NCBI RefSeq assembly: GCF_014640535.1
Contig: NZ_BMHD01000001.1
Span: 3,399,474-3,463,473, forward strand
Length of the DNA stretch: 64,000 nucleotides
Reading direction: 5' to 3'
From: Cnuibacter physcomitrellae
GTDB taxonomy: Bacteria > Actinomycetota > Actinomycetes > Actinomycetales > Microbacteriaceae
The first letter of the stretch is position 1; each line of letters begins with the position of its first letter. The notes under the pieces are model-generated. The model was not told the DNA's origin. It made no database searches and saw only the letters and a list, made by a program, of their open reading frames with translations. The translations under genes and the position numbers were made by a program. Shown piece by piece: positions 42,864 to 52,062 of this stretch.

Positions 42864-44078
42864 TCAGAGCGACGCGGCGGGCGTCGCCGCGGGCGCCCTC
42901 ACCGTGCGCAGGCAGAGGGCGAGGAGGATCGCCCCCAGCGCACCGCATCCCACGTAGACGGCGGCCAGGGGGAGCGCCGTGTCGTCGGGAAGACCCGACG
43001 CCGCCGCCATGGTGACGGACACGACCAGGTAGCAGACCGCGCTGGTGAGCCCGCCGATCAGACCGAGGTTGCGGTCGAAGAGCCCCAGCGCCTGCCCGTA
43101 GGCGAACGGGCAGAGCGCCCCGCAGCCGAGCATCACGAGCATCCCGCCGACGGTGAGCCAGACCACGTCCGCTCCGGCCGTCAGGCCGGTGACCAGGAGG
43201 ACGACGGTGCCGGCCGCGAAGAAGGCGAAGGCGCCGAAGCCGAGGGCGGCCGGGCGGACGCGCTTCGCGAGCGCTCCGGTGGCGAGCTCGCCTGCGAGGT
43301 TGGCGGCGCCGATGGCGAGCGCCAGGAGGCCGTAGACGCCCGCCGGGATGCCGAGGCGCTCCTCGTACAGCAGCGGCGCCACCACGCCGAACAGCAGCTG
43401 GGCGCTCGCGAACAGGGCGAACACCAGGGTCAGGCCGAGGAACAGCGGTCGCCGCAGCGCTCCGCCGAGGGCGCGGGCGAGCGAGCGCGGCTCGATCGGG
43501 ACGCGACTCGACGCCGGCAGGGTCTCGGGCAGCAGCCGCCAGACGAGCACGGCCACGCCCGCGGCGAGCACCGCGATCACCGCGAAGAGCACGCGCCACG
43601 ACACGAACTGGACGATGATGCCGCCGACGGCGGGCGCGATGACAGGGGCGAGTCCCCACGCGGCGCCGAGCCAGCCCGACAGCGAGGTGAGCTCGCGGCC
43701 CCTCGCCACGTCGGCGGCGATGGCGTACACGACGACCATGCACGCGCATCCGCCGAGTCCCTGCACGAAGCGCAGGCCGAGCAGCAGCCACGCGTCGCCG
43801 CAGAAGGCGATCGCCACGCTCGAGGCGCAGAGCAGGCCCAGGCACGACAGCAGCACGGGGCGTCGGCCCAGCGCATCCGCCAGCACGCCCACCGGCACCA
43901 GCCCGAGCGCCATGCCCAGGACGTAGGCGGACACGGAGTTCTGCACCAGGGTCGACGAGGCGCCCAGCTCGGTGATCATCCGGGGGATGGCCGGCGTGTA
44001 GATGTCGATCGGCAGCTGGCTCAGCGGGATGACGAGGAGCAGGATCGCGACCACCGTGCGGCTGCGGGGCGATGGCAT
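42864..44078 (-). CDS. MFS multidrug exporter, Bcr/CflA type
   Basis: This 404-residue transporter has 12 predicted membrane segments. The first loop region has PIDIYTPAIPRMITELGASS and ALGRRPVLLSCLGLL, both typical of Bcr/CflA drug-proton antiporters. I chose ATG 44078, which places the first helix near the N-terminus; codons to 44159 add an uncharacteristic leader. It lies 48 bases past the MarR gene start, on the same strand but upstream of nothing in common; cotranscription is not certain. Confidence 0.85.
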   Translation of the reverse strand: MPSPRSRTVVAILLLVIPLSQLPIDIYTPAIPRMITELGASSTLVQNSVSAYVLGMALGLVPVGVLADALGRRPVLLSCLGLLCASSVAIAFCGDAWLLLGLRFVQGLGGCACMVVVYAIAADVARGRELTSLSGWLGAAWGLAPVIAPAVGGIIVQFVSWRVLFAVIAVLAAGVAVLVWRLLPETLPASSRVPIEPRSLARALGGALRRPLFLGLTLVFALFASAQLLFGVVAPLLYEERLGIPAGVYGLLALAIGAANLAGELATGALAKRVRPAALGFGAFAFFAAGTVVLLVTGLTAGADVVWLTVGGMLVMLGCGALCPFAYGQALGLFDRNLGLIGGLTSAVCYLVVSVTMAAASGLPDDTALPLAAVYVGCGALGAILLALCLRTVRAPAATPAASL

Positions 44079-44224
44079 GGCGCCAGTGTAGGGAGGCGCG
44101 GCCCGCCCCGGCGATGCCCCGTGCGGGGGAACCGTCGCCGCGGGCTTGCGTTGGAGCACGCTCGAAGGAGTTAGCTGGAGACGGGTCGACGGCGGTGGTC
44201 GCCGCGGCCCGAGGAAGGATACCC

Positions 44225-45073
44225 ATGGCAGAGAAGGTCTGGTTCATCACCGGCGCGTCGCGCGGCTTCGGCCGCGAGTGGGCCATCGCCGCCCTCGAGC
44301 GCGGAGACCGGGTGGCCGCGACCGCTCGTGACACCTCGACCCTGGCCGACCTGGTCGACAGGTTCGGCGACCGGGTGCTCCCGCTGCAGCTCGACGTCAC
44401 CGACCGGGAGGCGGACTTCGGCGCCGTCACCGAGGCCGTGAACACGTTCGGCCGGCTCGACGTCGTCGTGAACAACGCGGGATACGGCCAGTTCGGACTG
44501 ATCGAGGAGCTCAGCGAGAAGGAGGTCCGCGACCAGTTCGAGACCAATACGTTCGGCGCGCTGTGGATCACGCAGGCGGCGCTGCCGTTCCTGCGCGAAC
44601 AGGGCAGCGGCCACATCATCCAGGTCTCGTCGATCGGCGGGATCTCGGCGTTCCAGAACATCGGCATCTACAACGCCTCGAAGTGGGCCCTGGAGGGCTA
44701 CTCGCAGTCGCTGGCGCAGGAGATCGCGCCCTTCGGCGTGAAGGTCACGCTCGTCGAGCCCGGCGGGTTCGACACCGACTGGGGCGGAGCCTCGGCGAAG
44801 CACGCCACTCCGCTGCCCGAGTACGAGCACCTGCGGGAGCGCATCGCCGAGTCCCGCCGGTCGCGGGTGAGCACGCCCGGCGACCCCGCTGCCTCGGCCG
44901 CGGCGCTGCTGCGCATCGTCGACGCGGAGGAGCCGCCGCTGCGCGTGTTCTTCGGCACCGCGCCGTTCGGGATCATGAAGGCCGACTACGACAGTCGCAT
45001 CGCCGAGTGGGAGCGGTGGCAGGACGTCTCGGCCCTCGCCCAGGGCGAGCCCGGAAGCGGGGAGCGGGGCTGA
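44225..45073 (+). CDS. SDR family oxidoreductase
   Basis: This 282-residue classical short-chain dehydrogenase has the NAD(P) motif TGASRGFGREWAIAAL, the NNAGYG strand, the catalytic serine in IIQVSSIGGI, and YNASKWALEG carrying the Tyr/Lys pair. ATG 44225 has AGGAAGGA 5 bases upstream. The last 40 residues (RVFFGTAPFGIMKADYD) are typical of the subgroup. The substrate is unknown. A gene of unknown function follows after 29 bases. Confidence 0.87.
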   Translation: MAEKVWFITGASRGFGREWAIAALERGDRVAATARDTSTLADLVDRFGDRVLPLQLDVTDREADFGAVTEAVNTFGRLDVVVNNAGYGQFGLIEELSEKEVRDQFETNTFGALWITQAALPFLREQGSGHIIQVSSIGGISAFQNIGIYNASKWALEGYSQSLAQEIAPFGVKVTLVEPGGFDTDWGGASAKHATPLPEYEHLRERIAESRRSRVSTPGDPAASAAALLRIVDAEEPPLRVFFGTAPFGIMKADYDSRIAEWERWQDVSALAQGEPGSGERG

Positions 45074-45102
45074 TCGGGCAGCGTGCCGACGCGACGCCGG
45101 CG

Positions 45103-45726
45103 ATGAGGTTCGAGGGCCTCATCGCCGGCGTCGGCACGTCCAGCGGGAGGCGGGTCGTGGCGGGCCTGTGGACGCGGTCCCCGCTCGGCCGGTTCGGGGA
45201 CGTGATGGTCGAGGATGCGTCCGGTCACCGCATCCTGCTCGCTCCCGGCGATGAGGTGGCCGAGCTCGTGTCGGCGACGTACCGCTTCGACGAGGTGCGG
45301 ATCGTGCCCGTCCGCTGGCGGGTGACGGCCGAGCGGGCAGAGGTGCAGGCCGGCGACCTGCGGCTCCGGCTCGAGCTCGGGCCGCGGAGCGCTCTAGGCC
45401 GGCTCCTGCGGCTGCAGCCCCGCCGGCTGGCGACGTCGACGCGGTGGCTCGCCCTCCTCGACCCCGTGGCGAGACTGCTCGTGCGAGGGGCCGCGACCGC
45501 GGGCACCGCGGGCGGAGGGCGCCGCGAGTACTACGGCGTGACGGATGCGCGGAGCATCCGCTCGCTGGAGGCCGGCGATGCGACGGGCTCGTGGGGCCGC
45601 CTCGTCCCCCTGTCGCCCCCGCCACGGTTCGGGTTCGCGTCGACGCCGTCCGCGCCCACGATCGTCCGCGTCACGACGACGATCACCTCACCGAGCGACG
45701 GGGTCAGTAGCCGTAGTCGTAGGTGA
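45103..45726 (+). CDS. Hypothetical protein
   Basis: This 207-residue protein contains AGVGTSSGRRVVAGLWTRSPLG and a strongly Arg/Leu-rich middle (LRLRLELGPRSALGRLLRL). It has no signal or membrane helix and no family was recognised. ATG 45103 is the first good start after the SDR stop. The 3' end overlaps the convergent DUF4190-like gene by 23 bases. Codon pattern fits its neighbours, so it is probably real. Confidence 0.6.
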   Translation: MRFEGLIAGVGTSSGRRVVAGLWTRSPLGRFGDVMVEDASGHRILLAPGDEVAELVSATYRFDEVRIVPVRWRVTAERAEVQAGDLRLRLELGPRSALGRLLRLQPRRLATSTRWLALLDPVARLLVRGAATAGTAGGGRREYYGVTDARSIRSLEAGDATGSWGRLVPLSPPPRFGFASTPSAPTIVRVTTTITSPSDGVSSRSRR

Positions 45727-46294
45727 TCTGCGCCAGCAGCGGGTAGAGGAGCGACGAGAGGGTCTCGACGACGATCACGGCACCCGCTCCGAGTCCCAAT
45801 GCCGCGAGCACGACGCCGCCCTCGCGGCGTCGCAGACCCAGGATGCCGAACACCACGGCACCGACGCCGAGCAGTCCGTGGATCACCGCGGTGAGCCCGG
45901 CGAGCACGCCGTAGAAGCCCGATCCGATCGAGTAGACGAACGACGCCTGGATGAGGCTGAAGAGGAATCCGGTCAGGACCGCGACTCCTGCGAGGATCAC
46001 CGCGACCAGGCCCAGGGTGTTGCGGGGCTTGCCGCTCCCTGGCCCGTATGACCCGCCCGGGCCGGACACGGTCGGACCGTAGCCCGGATGGCGGGACTGC
46101 TGGTCGTGTCCCGGGCCGGGCTGCTGCCCGTAGCCGGGGTGTCGCGGCGGTTGCTGATAGCTCGGCTGACCCGGCTGCTGCCCCTGCGGAGGCTGCGGGG
46201 CCTGCTGCTGCGGGGGCCAGGGCTGGCCGGGCTGGGGGGCCTGGCCGCCGGGGGGAGTGGGGCCGTATCCGGGGTGGCGCGGCTCGTCGCTCAT
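45704..46294 (-). CDS. DUF4190-like membrane protein
   Basis: This 196-residue protein has an N-terminal ~85-residue Pro/Gln/Gly-rich cytoplasmic tail with repeated RHPGYG units (RHPGYGPT, RHPGYGQQ). Three or four membrane segments follow (LGLVAVILAGVAVLTGFLF and later). Such proteins are frequent in actinomycetes; none has a firm function. The DUF2945 gene starts one base from its start side, and the two are likely cotranscribed. Confidence 0.72.
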   Translation of the reverse strand: MSDEPRHPGYGPTPPGGQAPQPGQPWPPQQQAPQPPQGQQPGQPSYQQPPRHPGYGQQPGPGHDQQSRHPGYGPTVSGPGGSYGPGSGKPRNTLGLVAVILAGVAVLTGFLFSLIQASFVYSIGSGFYGVLAGLTAVIHGLLGVGAVVFGILGLRRREGGVVLAALGLGAGAVIVVETLSSLLYPLLAQITYDYGY

Positions 46295-46295
46295 G

Positions 46296-46520
46296 TCAGT
46301 CCTTCTTCGTCGTCTTGTGGAGCGACTCCGGCTTGTGGACCGCTTCGCGCCCGGACTTGTCGCTCTTCACGAGGTACTGGGGATCGTCCTCGGAGGCGCG
46401 GACGGTCCGGCCGGCCTCCTCCGTGTCGGACGTGATCCTCTTCTCGACCTTGCCCTGCGTCTCGGTGCCGTGCGTCTTCCACGAGACCTCGTCCCCTCGG
46501 GACAGCTTCTCCTCCGCCAT
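46296..46520 (-). CDS. DUF2945 (HVA1/Tudor-like) small protein
   Basis: This 74-residue protein matches the DUF2945 pattern: GDEVSWKTHGTETQGKVEKRI, split at a glycine turn, then DDPQYLVKSDKSGREAVHKPESL. It is a small beta-barrel domain of unknown role, found singly in many bacteria. It starts at ATG 46520 and ends directly before the DUF4190-like gene. Confidence 0.85.
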   Translation of the reverse strand: MAEEKLSRGDEVSWKTHGTETQGKVEKRITSDTEEAGRTVRASEDDPQYLVKSDKSGREAVHKPESLHKTTKKD

Positions 46521-46582
46521 GCCCTCACCGTACTGCGAAGCCTCCTGCGCGGCCCCTCCCGCTTCGCGCCCCTCCCGCTTTC

Positions 46583-46651
46583 GCTTTCGCTGCCTCTGTG
46601 ATCTTTCGCGCGGTCAGTGGGCACGCGAAAGGTCACAGAGGCAGCGAAACC
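46583..46651. terminator. Long palindrome after the EamA gene (family A, copy 4)
   Basis: Arms 46583-46610 and 46624-46651 pair over 28 bases, with two differences, one a G-U wobble in RNA. They read GCTTTCGCTGCCTCTGTGA... and ...CAGCGAAACC. The loop is 13 bases. It lies about 20 bases past the EamA stop, in terminator position, and 60 bases upstream of the DUF2945 start. Confidence 0.6.
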
Positions 46652-46672
46652 GGCGGGAGGGACGGTCGCGTT

Positions 46673-47821
46673 CTACCGGTCGGGGTGGGCGGCGGTGCTG
46701 CCGGCGGATGCGCTCGAGGTGGAGGGGATCGCGTCGGAGCTCGGGATCCGGATGGCGGACCGCGACGACGACGAGGCCGCCGGCGGCTGGTCGGCCTGAG
46801 GGACGTCGGCCGGGCGCGGCAGCGGGTCGAGCCCGACGCGGTCGAGTTCCGGGGTCTCGTGATGCGGGGAGGTGAGGCCGAGGGACGGCTCGTCCTCGGT
46901 CGCGACCGGGCCCCGCTCGAGCTTCACGAGGACGACGCCGAGCACGATGAGCGCCCCGCCCGCCGCCTGGAGCAGGGTGGGCACCTGCCCGAGGAGCAGC
47001 CACGCGAGCAGGATGGCGAACAGCACCTCGGCCAACCCGACGAACGACGCCACCCTCGACCCGAGCCGCTGGGCGGCGAGGAGTCCGGTGAGGTAGGCCA
47101 GCGCCGTCGCGACCAGCACGACGACGGCCATCGGGATCCACCACGGCACGCTCGCGCCGAGCACCACGGGATCGGTGGACGAGAAGGTGAACGGCACCAG
47201 TCCGGTCGTGCCGAGGGCGCCCAGGACGACCGCCGACAGCAGGAGCCCGGCCGAGACGAGCGTCACCGGCGGGAGATCGCCGCCGGGCGCCGCGATGATG
47301 AGGTAGTAGCCAGCCAGGCACAGCGCCGCGAGAGAGGCGAACGCGACGCCGAGCAGGTCGAAGCCCTGTGAACCGCCGGGGCCCACCACGAGGGCGAGGC
47401 CGAGGATGCTCACGATCGCACCGAGGATCGTCAGGGTCTGCGGGCGCACCCGGGAGCGCGCCCAGGCGAACAGCACGAGCAGCACCGGAGCCGAGTACTC
47501 GATGAGGAGCGCGGTGCCGACGTCGAGGGACTCGAGCGCCGCGAAGTAGAACACCTGGCAGCCCACGACGGCGATGAGCGCATAGGCGACGACCTGCTTC
47601 CAGGCCAGCCACAGCATCCGCCACCGACCGCGCAGCGCGACGAGCGCGGGGATCAGCAGCACGAGCCCGCCGCCGGCGGCGCGCACCGTGACCGCGGCGA
47701 CCGGCGACCAGCCGGCGTCGAGCAGCGGCTTCACGAACGCCCCGCTGGTGCCGAAGGCGGCGGCGGAGATCAGCGCGATCACGAGTCCGGCGGCGGCGGT
47801 GCGGGTGGCGGTGGTGGTCAT
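46673..47821 (-). CDS. EamA/DMT family exporter
   Basis: This 382-residue transporter has ten membrane segments in two repeated halves (VIALISAAAFGTSGAFVKPLL at the start of the first, AALCLAGYYLIIAAP in the second). Its C-terminal ~75 residues are a cytoplasmic acidic/serine-rich tail ending AHPDR. I chose ATG 47821; GTG 47839 is in frame, but neither has a ribosome site. It is divergent from the CGNR gene, and the operator-like element between them suggests control of both. Substrate (amino acid, sugar or nucleoside-like) unknown. Confidence 0.82.
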   Translation of the reverse strand: MTTTATRTAAAGLVIALISAAAFGTSGAFVKPLLDAGWSPVAAVTVRAAGGGLVLLIPALVALRGRWRMLWLAWKQVVAYALIAVVGCQVFYFAALESLDVGTALLIEYSAPVLLVLFAWARSRVRPQTLTILGAIVSILGLALVVGPGGSQGFDLLGVAFASLAALCLAGYYLIIAAPGGDLPPVTLVSAGLLLSAVVLGALGTTGLVPFTFSSTDPVVLGASVPWWIPMAVVVLVATALAYLTGLLAAQRLGSRVASFVGLAEVLFAILLAWLLLGQVPTLLQAAGGALIVLGVVLVKLERGPVATEDEPSLGLTSPHHETPELDRVGLDPLPRPADVPQADQPPAASSSSRSAIRIPSSDAIPSTSSASAGSTAAHPDR

Positions 47822-47875
47822 CGATCGTCCGATCGTCACTCGGCGCCGTGTCAGGGGCTAACGGCGCTACGCTAG

Positions 47876-47899
47876 TGACAGTAGACCCGAGAACTGTCA
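47876..47899. promoter_or_regulatory. Inverted repeat operator candidate
   Basis: TGACAG (47876-47881) and CTGTCA (47894-47899) form a 24-base inverted repeat ending 9 bases before the GTG of the CGNR gene, overlapping its AGGAG ribosome site. A further TGTCA half-site is at about 47852. It lies in the gap between CGNR and EamA genes and could be the CGNR protein's own site. Confidence 0.5.
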
Positions 47900-47908
47900 G
47901 GAGTCAAC

Positions 47909-48457
47909 GTGGTCTTTGCCTATGACACCGAGGCGACCCTCGCGTTCACCGCGGCGCTCATCAACACGCTGCCGGGCGCGTCGCACTCGCGCGACGACGA
48001 GCTCACTGAGCCGCAGGCGCTGGTGACGATCCTCGACGACAACGAGTACTCGGGCCGGCGCGACGGCGACCGGGTCGAGCTCGACGAGGTCCGCGCCGCC
48101 CGTCACGAGTTCCGACGGTTCTGGGAGGTCGACCGCGACGAGGCCGTCGAGATCGTCAACGCCTTCCTCCGCGACGCCCGGGCGCTGCCGCAGCTCGTGC
48201 GCCACGACTCGTGGGACTGGCACCTGCACGCCACGGAGTCGGATGCACCGCTCGTGACGCGGATCCGGGTCGAGGTGGCGATGGCGTTCGTCGACGTGAT
48301 CCGCTCGGGGGAGTACGACCGGCTGCGCGTCTGTGCGGCCGACGACTGCGACGCCGTCCTCGTGGACCTCACCCGCAACCGCTCGAAGCGGTACTGCGAC
48401 GTGGGCAACTGCGGCAACCGGATGAACGTGGTCGCCTACCGCGCCCGCCGCGGCTGA
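47909..48457 (+). CDS. ABATE/CGNR zinc-finger regulator
   Basis: This 182-residue protein has the ABATE alpha-rich domain, then a C-terminal CGNR zinc-binding motif: RVCAADDCDAVLVDLTRNRS, KRYCDVGNCGNRMNVVAYR. The four cysteines (C-x4-C then C-x4-C) are intact. GTG 47909 has AGGAG 5 bases upstream. The domain combination is typical of actinobacterial transcription regulators. Divergent orientation suggests EamA as the target. Confidence 0.85.
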   Translation: MVFAYDTEATLAFTAALINTLPGASHSRDDELTEPQALVTILDDNEYSGRRDGDRVELDEVRAARHEFRRFWEVDRDEAVEIVNAFLRDARALPQLVRHDSWDWHLHATESDAPLVTRIRVEVAMAFVDVIRSGEYDRLRVCAADDCDAVLVDLTRNRSKRYCDVGNCGNRMNVVAYRARRG

Positions 48458-48476
48458 TCCCGCGACAGCGCGAGCG

Positions 48477-49004
48477 CTAGAGCAGCTTGCGCAGGGTGCG
48501 GAGGTTGCGGGTGGTCGTCACGGACCTGAAGCGTGCCTTCGCCAGCAGCTTCGCGAACGGGGTGTCGGTGCTCGACCCCTTCGGGCACTCCCAGTACACG
48601 ACGTCGCCGTCCCGTTTCGCCCGCTCGAGGGCCGAATCGCCCGCATCCAGCTCTCCCGCGGCCTGGGCGATCTCCGCGAGCGCGCTCTCGTCGGATCCGA
48701 AGACGACATACGGATGCGTCTCCTCCGTCTCGGGCCAGGGATAGCGTTCGACGATGGTCTCCAGCGATCCGTGGGGGACGAGGACGATCCACGCGTCGTA
48801 CCCGAAGCGCTCACCCAGGGCTCTCTCGATGTCGGCCTTCAGCGTGCCGGCCGGATCGTCGGAGTCGAAGACCACGTTGCCCGACGCGAGCACCGTGCGG
48901 ACGTCGCCGTGCCCGAGCGAGACGAACAGCTCCTTGAGCTCGGCGCTCCGGATGGTGATGCCGTTCACGTTGACGCCCCGCAGCAGCGCCGCCCACCTGG
49001 TCAT
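48477..49004 (-). CDS. DUF1697 family protein
   Basis: This 175-residue protein opens with WAALLRGVNVNGITIRSAEL, the constant DUF1697 start. RTVLASGNVVFDS and a C-terminal RNLRTLRKL follow. ATG 49004 is preferred over the upstream GTG-leading codons because it sits directly at the conserved N-terminus, with AGGATGTGG upstream. The function is unknown; it ends next to the CGNR gene in convergent fashion. Confidence 0.85.
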   Translation of the reverse strand: MTRWAALLRGVNVNGITIRSAELKELFVSLGHGDVRTVLASGNVVFDSDDPAGTLKADIERALGERFGYDAWIVLVPHGSLETIVERYPWPETEETHPYVVFGSDESALAEIAQAAGELDAGDSALERAKRDGDVVYWECPKGSSTDTPFAKLLAKARFRSVTTTRNLRTLRKLL

Positions 49005-49053
49005 GCCCACATCCTGCCCCACGCCCCCGACGCTCGTCGTGAGGCGTCCGATC

Positions 49054-49100
49054 TGACAGTCGTGGTGGCCTCCCGACGAGCGAGGCCACCACGACTGTCA
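49054..49100. terminator. Perfect palindrome downstream of phoA
   Basis: Arms 49054-49072 (TGACAGTCGTGGTGGCCTC) and 49082-49100 pair perfectly over 19 bases around a 9-base loop. It lies 29 bases past the phoA stop, so it is probably its terminator. There is no T tract. The sequence differs from the TTTCGC family. Confidence 0.6.
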
Positions 49101-49128
49101 TCTCCGCGCCCGCCAGGGGCGCTCCGGG

Positions 49129-51042
49129 TCAGGCGGCGTGACGCCGACGACGCTGGAGGATCATCACCGCACCGCCCGCGAGGAGCAGCAGCGCGACGAC
49201 GACGAAGGGCGCGACGACCGCACCCGTGGAGCCGAGCGCAGACGCGCCCGCGCCGGTCGAGCCCTGCGAGCCCGTCCCCACCGCTCCTGCGCCGCCACCC
49301 TGCACGGGCGGTGCCGGGGGAGCGTCGGCGGAGACCACGAAGGTCGCGCTCACCGACCGGGCGCTCTGCGTGCCGGTCAGCGTGACGGTGTGCACGCCCG
49401 GCTCGGTCGGTGCGGTGAACGTGTACGACGTGGTGCCGTCGATGACGTCGTGGGTGCCGAGGTCGACCGGGTCGGAGGCGACGGTGGCCGACAGCTGACG
49501 GTCGCCGCCGAAGCCCCGACCGTCGGCGGTCACCTCCGCGCCCGGGGCGACCTCGGAGGCGGAGAGCGTCACCGTGGCGCCGGCCGAGAAGGTCGACGTG
49601 TCGCGGTTCAGGGTGAGCGCGTTCGCCATCGTGAAGAAGTTGTCGGACTGGTCGGTGAGGCCGACGACCTGCGCGGCGCCGGGGCCGTAGCCGGCGATGC
49701 GGAGCTGGCTGCCGGTGTGCTGCTGCGAACCGCCGGCCGCAGCGGTGCCGTAGGACAGGATCATCGGGGTGCCGTCCGCGGTCATCAGCCTGGTGCTGAG
49801 CGAGGTGGGCGGCGTGGAGTCGACGATCTGGCTGGTGTGGGCGTGGTCGGCGGTCACGATGACGAGCGTGTTGCCGTCGGCCTTCGCGAAGTCGAGGGCG
49901 GCCTGCACCGCCTCATCGAGGTCGAGGGTCTCGCCGATCTGGCCGCAGGCGTCCGCCGAGTGGTCGCGCTTGTCGATCGAGGCGCCCTCGACCTGGAGGA
50001 AGAAGCCCTTGTCGCTGTCGGGGCGGTCGAGCAGATCGATCGCCTTCGTGGTCATCGACTTCAGGCTGAGCGACTCGGGGAGACGGTCCGGGTTCGGCTG
50101 GCAGGTGATCGGGTCGCCGTTCCCGCCGCCGACGGTCGCCGTCGTGGCGGCGTAGCGGGTGGGGAAGTTCCCGTCGGTGAACAGGCCGAGGACGGGTGCG
50201 GACTGGTCGGCCGCGGTCACTCCGGCGAGCGCGTCGCCGTCGCGGACCACCTGGTAACCGCGGTCCGCGGCCTGCTGGAAGAGCGTGCTGCCCTCCCACT
50301 GGCCGGCCTTCGCCGTCTGATTGAAGGTCGCGGCGCCGCCACCGAGGGTGACGTCGGCGCGTGCGCCGAGCAGCTGCTCCGCGATGGAACCGAGGCCGCC
50401 CGCAGCGAGCGCGTCGTCGCCGCAGCTCGGGCTGTCCGGTCCGTAGCAGCTGCGCGCATCCACGTGGGCGATCTGGACGGCCGGGGTCGCATCCTCGATC
50501 TCGGCCGTCGAGACGTTGCCGGTCGCGAGTCCGTTCGCCTTGGCGATCTCGAGGAGAGTCTGCTGCGGGATCCCGTCGATGTCGACCGAGACCGCGTTGT
50601 CGTACGTCTTGGTGCCGGTGGCCCACGCCGAGCCGGTGGCGGCGGAGTCGGGGACGAAGTCGGGCTTGCCCTTGTTCTCGCCGTCGCGGTAGAGGGAGTA
50701 GGTCGTGTACTGGCCGGTGAGCGGGAGGGCGTCGATGCCGGGGAGCTCGCCCTCGGCGCCGTAGGCGTAGTTGCGGGCGGAGGTGATCTCCGAGTCGCCC
50801 ATCCCGTCGCCGATGAGGAGGATGACGTTCTTCGCCGGGCCGTCGACGATCGAGGCGCGGAGTGCGGCGGACTTGTCGCCGTCGTTGCGGGTGGCGCCGC
50901 CGTTCGCGCCGAGATCGCCGTCCCCGGGCGCCGCGGAGGCCAACGTCGGGATGCTGAGGCTGGCGGCGGTGAGCAGGGCCGCGGAGGCGAGCAGGAGACC
51001 ACGGCGGCGAGTGGCCGCGCGCGGGTGCTGGGGGAACGCCAT
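49129..51042 (-). CDS. phoA: Secreted alkaline phosphatase with C-terminal anchor
   Basis: This 637-residue enzyme has a twin-arginine signal ([14 protein letters not shown]) with cleavage near residue 38 after [14 protein letters not shown] and the nucleophile loop [13 protein letters not shown] (Ser133) follow, then [17 protein letters not shown] and [10 protein letters not shown] for zinc and magnesium. An Ig-like domain follows (~500-590). The C-terminus has LGSTG, a hydrophobic helix and RRRRHAA, resembling a sortase-type surface anchor. ATG 51042 has GGAG upstream. A PHO-box-like site lies at 51117-51149. Confidence 0.88.
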   Translation of the reverse strand: MAFPQHPRAATRRRGLLLASAALLTAASLSIPTLASAAPGDGDLGANGGATRNDGDKSAALRASIVDGPAKNVILLIGDGMGDSEITSARNYAYGAEGELPGIDALPLTGQYTTYSLYRDGENKGKPDFVPDSAATGSAWATGTKTYDNAVSVDIDGIPQQTLLEIAKANGLATGNVSTAEIEDATPAVQIAHVDARSCYGPDSPSCGDDALAAGGLGSIAEQLLGARADVTLGGGAATFNQTAKAGQWEGSTLFQQAADRGYQVVRDGDALAGVTAADQSAPVLGLFTDGNFPTRYAATTATVGGGNGDPITCQPNPDRLPESLSLKSMTTKAIDLLDRPDSDKGFFLQVEGASIDKRDHSADACGQIGETLDLDEAVQAALDFAKADGNTLVIVTADHAHTSQIVDSTPPTSLSTRLMTADGTPMILSYGTAAAGGSQQHTGSQLRIAGYGPGAAQVVGLTDQSDNFFTMANALTLNRDTSTFSAGATVTLSASEVAPGAEVTADGRGFGGDRQLSATVASDPVDLGTHDVIDGTTSYTFTAPTEPGVHTVTLTGTQSARSVSATFVVSADAPPAPPVQGGGAGAVGTGSQGSTGAGASALGSTGAVVAPFVVVALLLLAGGAVMILQRRRRHAA

Positions 51043-51116
51043 GGTGGAGGACTCCGATGATCGAGGAGATGTCTCCCGGATGGGGGACTCGTCCAGGTCA
51101 GTCGTCCTCAGCATCC

Positions 51117-51149
51117 GCTGGGTGAATGCCACGCATCCCCGCTGTGAAT
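51117..51149 (-). promoter_or_regulatory. PHO box (PhoP site) candidate
   Basis: Read leftwards, ATTCACAGCGG (51149-51139) and ATTCACCCAGC (51127-51117) are direct repeats separated by 11 bases. That gives three 11-base units with a degenerate middle, the arrangement of actinomycete PhoP sites (GTTCACC-type units). It lies 75-107 bases upstream of the alkaline phosphatase start, a suitable position for activation at low phosphate. Confidence 0.6.
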
Positions 51150-51169
51150 GCGACCTGACGATTGGCTCG

Positions 51170-52012
51170 CTAGGCCGCCCTGCGGCGGGAGCGGGCGAAG
51201 CGCAGCCCCGTGAGCACGGCCGCGCCGATCGCGACCACGAGGAGCGCGCCCGCCACGACGAACGCGGTCGTCGCCACCGGGGGAGCCACGAGCGAGCCGG
51301 TCGTCCGTGACACCCCGATCCAGGCCACACCCCAGCCGAGCGACAGCAGCGCCGCCATCCTGCCCCTCGACCACAACAGGAGGCCCACGCCGAGCAGCCC
51401 GGCGACGACCAGCAGCGCGATTCCCCAGGCCTCGGGGCTGAGGCCCCCTCCGGCGAACCCGGCCGCGGTCAGCGCGGCGGCGATGTTCGCCACCGTCGCG
51501 ATCGTCACCCAGCCGAGGTAGAGGCCGAAGACGCCGTCGACGAGCAGCGCCTGGGCGGGAGAGCGGCTCGGCTCGACCCCCGGACGACGTCGACGCAGCA
51601 CGCCGAGGATCCAGAGCAGCGAGATCAGGAGGAGCACGATGAGCGGCACGCTCAGCCAGAGCGCGTCGAACTGGACGCTGAGGATCCAGGCGGCGTTGAG
51701 CAGCAGGGACGCGATGACCGGGATCCCGAGCGGGCGCAGCAGCGGGTCGGCGGCGCGGCCGGGGAGGGCCTGGTAGACGGCGTAGGCGATCAGGCCGACG
51801 TAGATCACCGACCAGATCGAGAAGGCGGGACCGGCGGGAGCCACCATCGTCGAGTCGGCGCTCAGCGCCCCACCGGCCGCCTCGGCGATGGGGGTGCCGC
51901 CCGCCGCGCCGGATCCGACGAAGGCGCCGACGAGGGCGAGGGCAGCGCAGATCACTACGCCGACCTGGCGGACCCGATCCGCGCGGGTGACTGAGTCGTT
52001 CGAGTACCTCAT
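51170..52012 (-). CDS. TspO/MBR-related membrane protein
   Basis: This 280-residue protein has about eight hydrophobic segments. [20 protein letters not shown] and [18 protein letters not shown] match TspO/MBR-like tryptophan-rich sensory proteins of the longer type. ATG 52012 was chosen over the TTG two codons upstream. AAGTAGCTAAGCTGCTT (near-perfect palindrome) lies directly upstream of the start and could be an operator. Function in binding porphyrin or lipids is unproven. Confidence 0.75.
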   Translation of the reverse strand: MRYSNDSVTRADRVRQVGVVICAALALVGAFVGSGAAGGTPIAEAAGGALSADSTMVAPAGPAFSIWSVIYVGLIAYAVYQALPGRAADPLLRPLGIPVIASLLLNAAWILSVQFDALWLSVPLIVLLLISLLWILGVLRRRRPGVEPSRSPAQALLVDGVFGLYLGWVTIATVANIAAALTAAGFAGGGLSPEAWGIALLVVAGLLGVGLLLWSRGRMAALLSLGWGVAWIGVSRTTGSLVAPPVATTAFVVAGALLVVAIGAAVLTGLRFARSRRRAA

Positions 52013-52062
52013 TATCAAGCAGCTTAGCTACTTCGAGGCCGGCCGCAAGGGCAGGCGCTCCT

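Noticed and set aside
51043-51330. N-terminal extension of alkaline phosphatase
   Set aside because: The twin-arginine signal begins at ATG 51042; upstream codons overlap the PHO-box-like region and the next gene.
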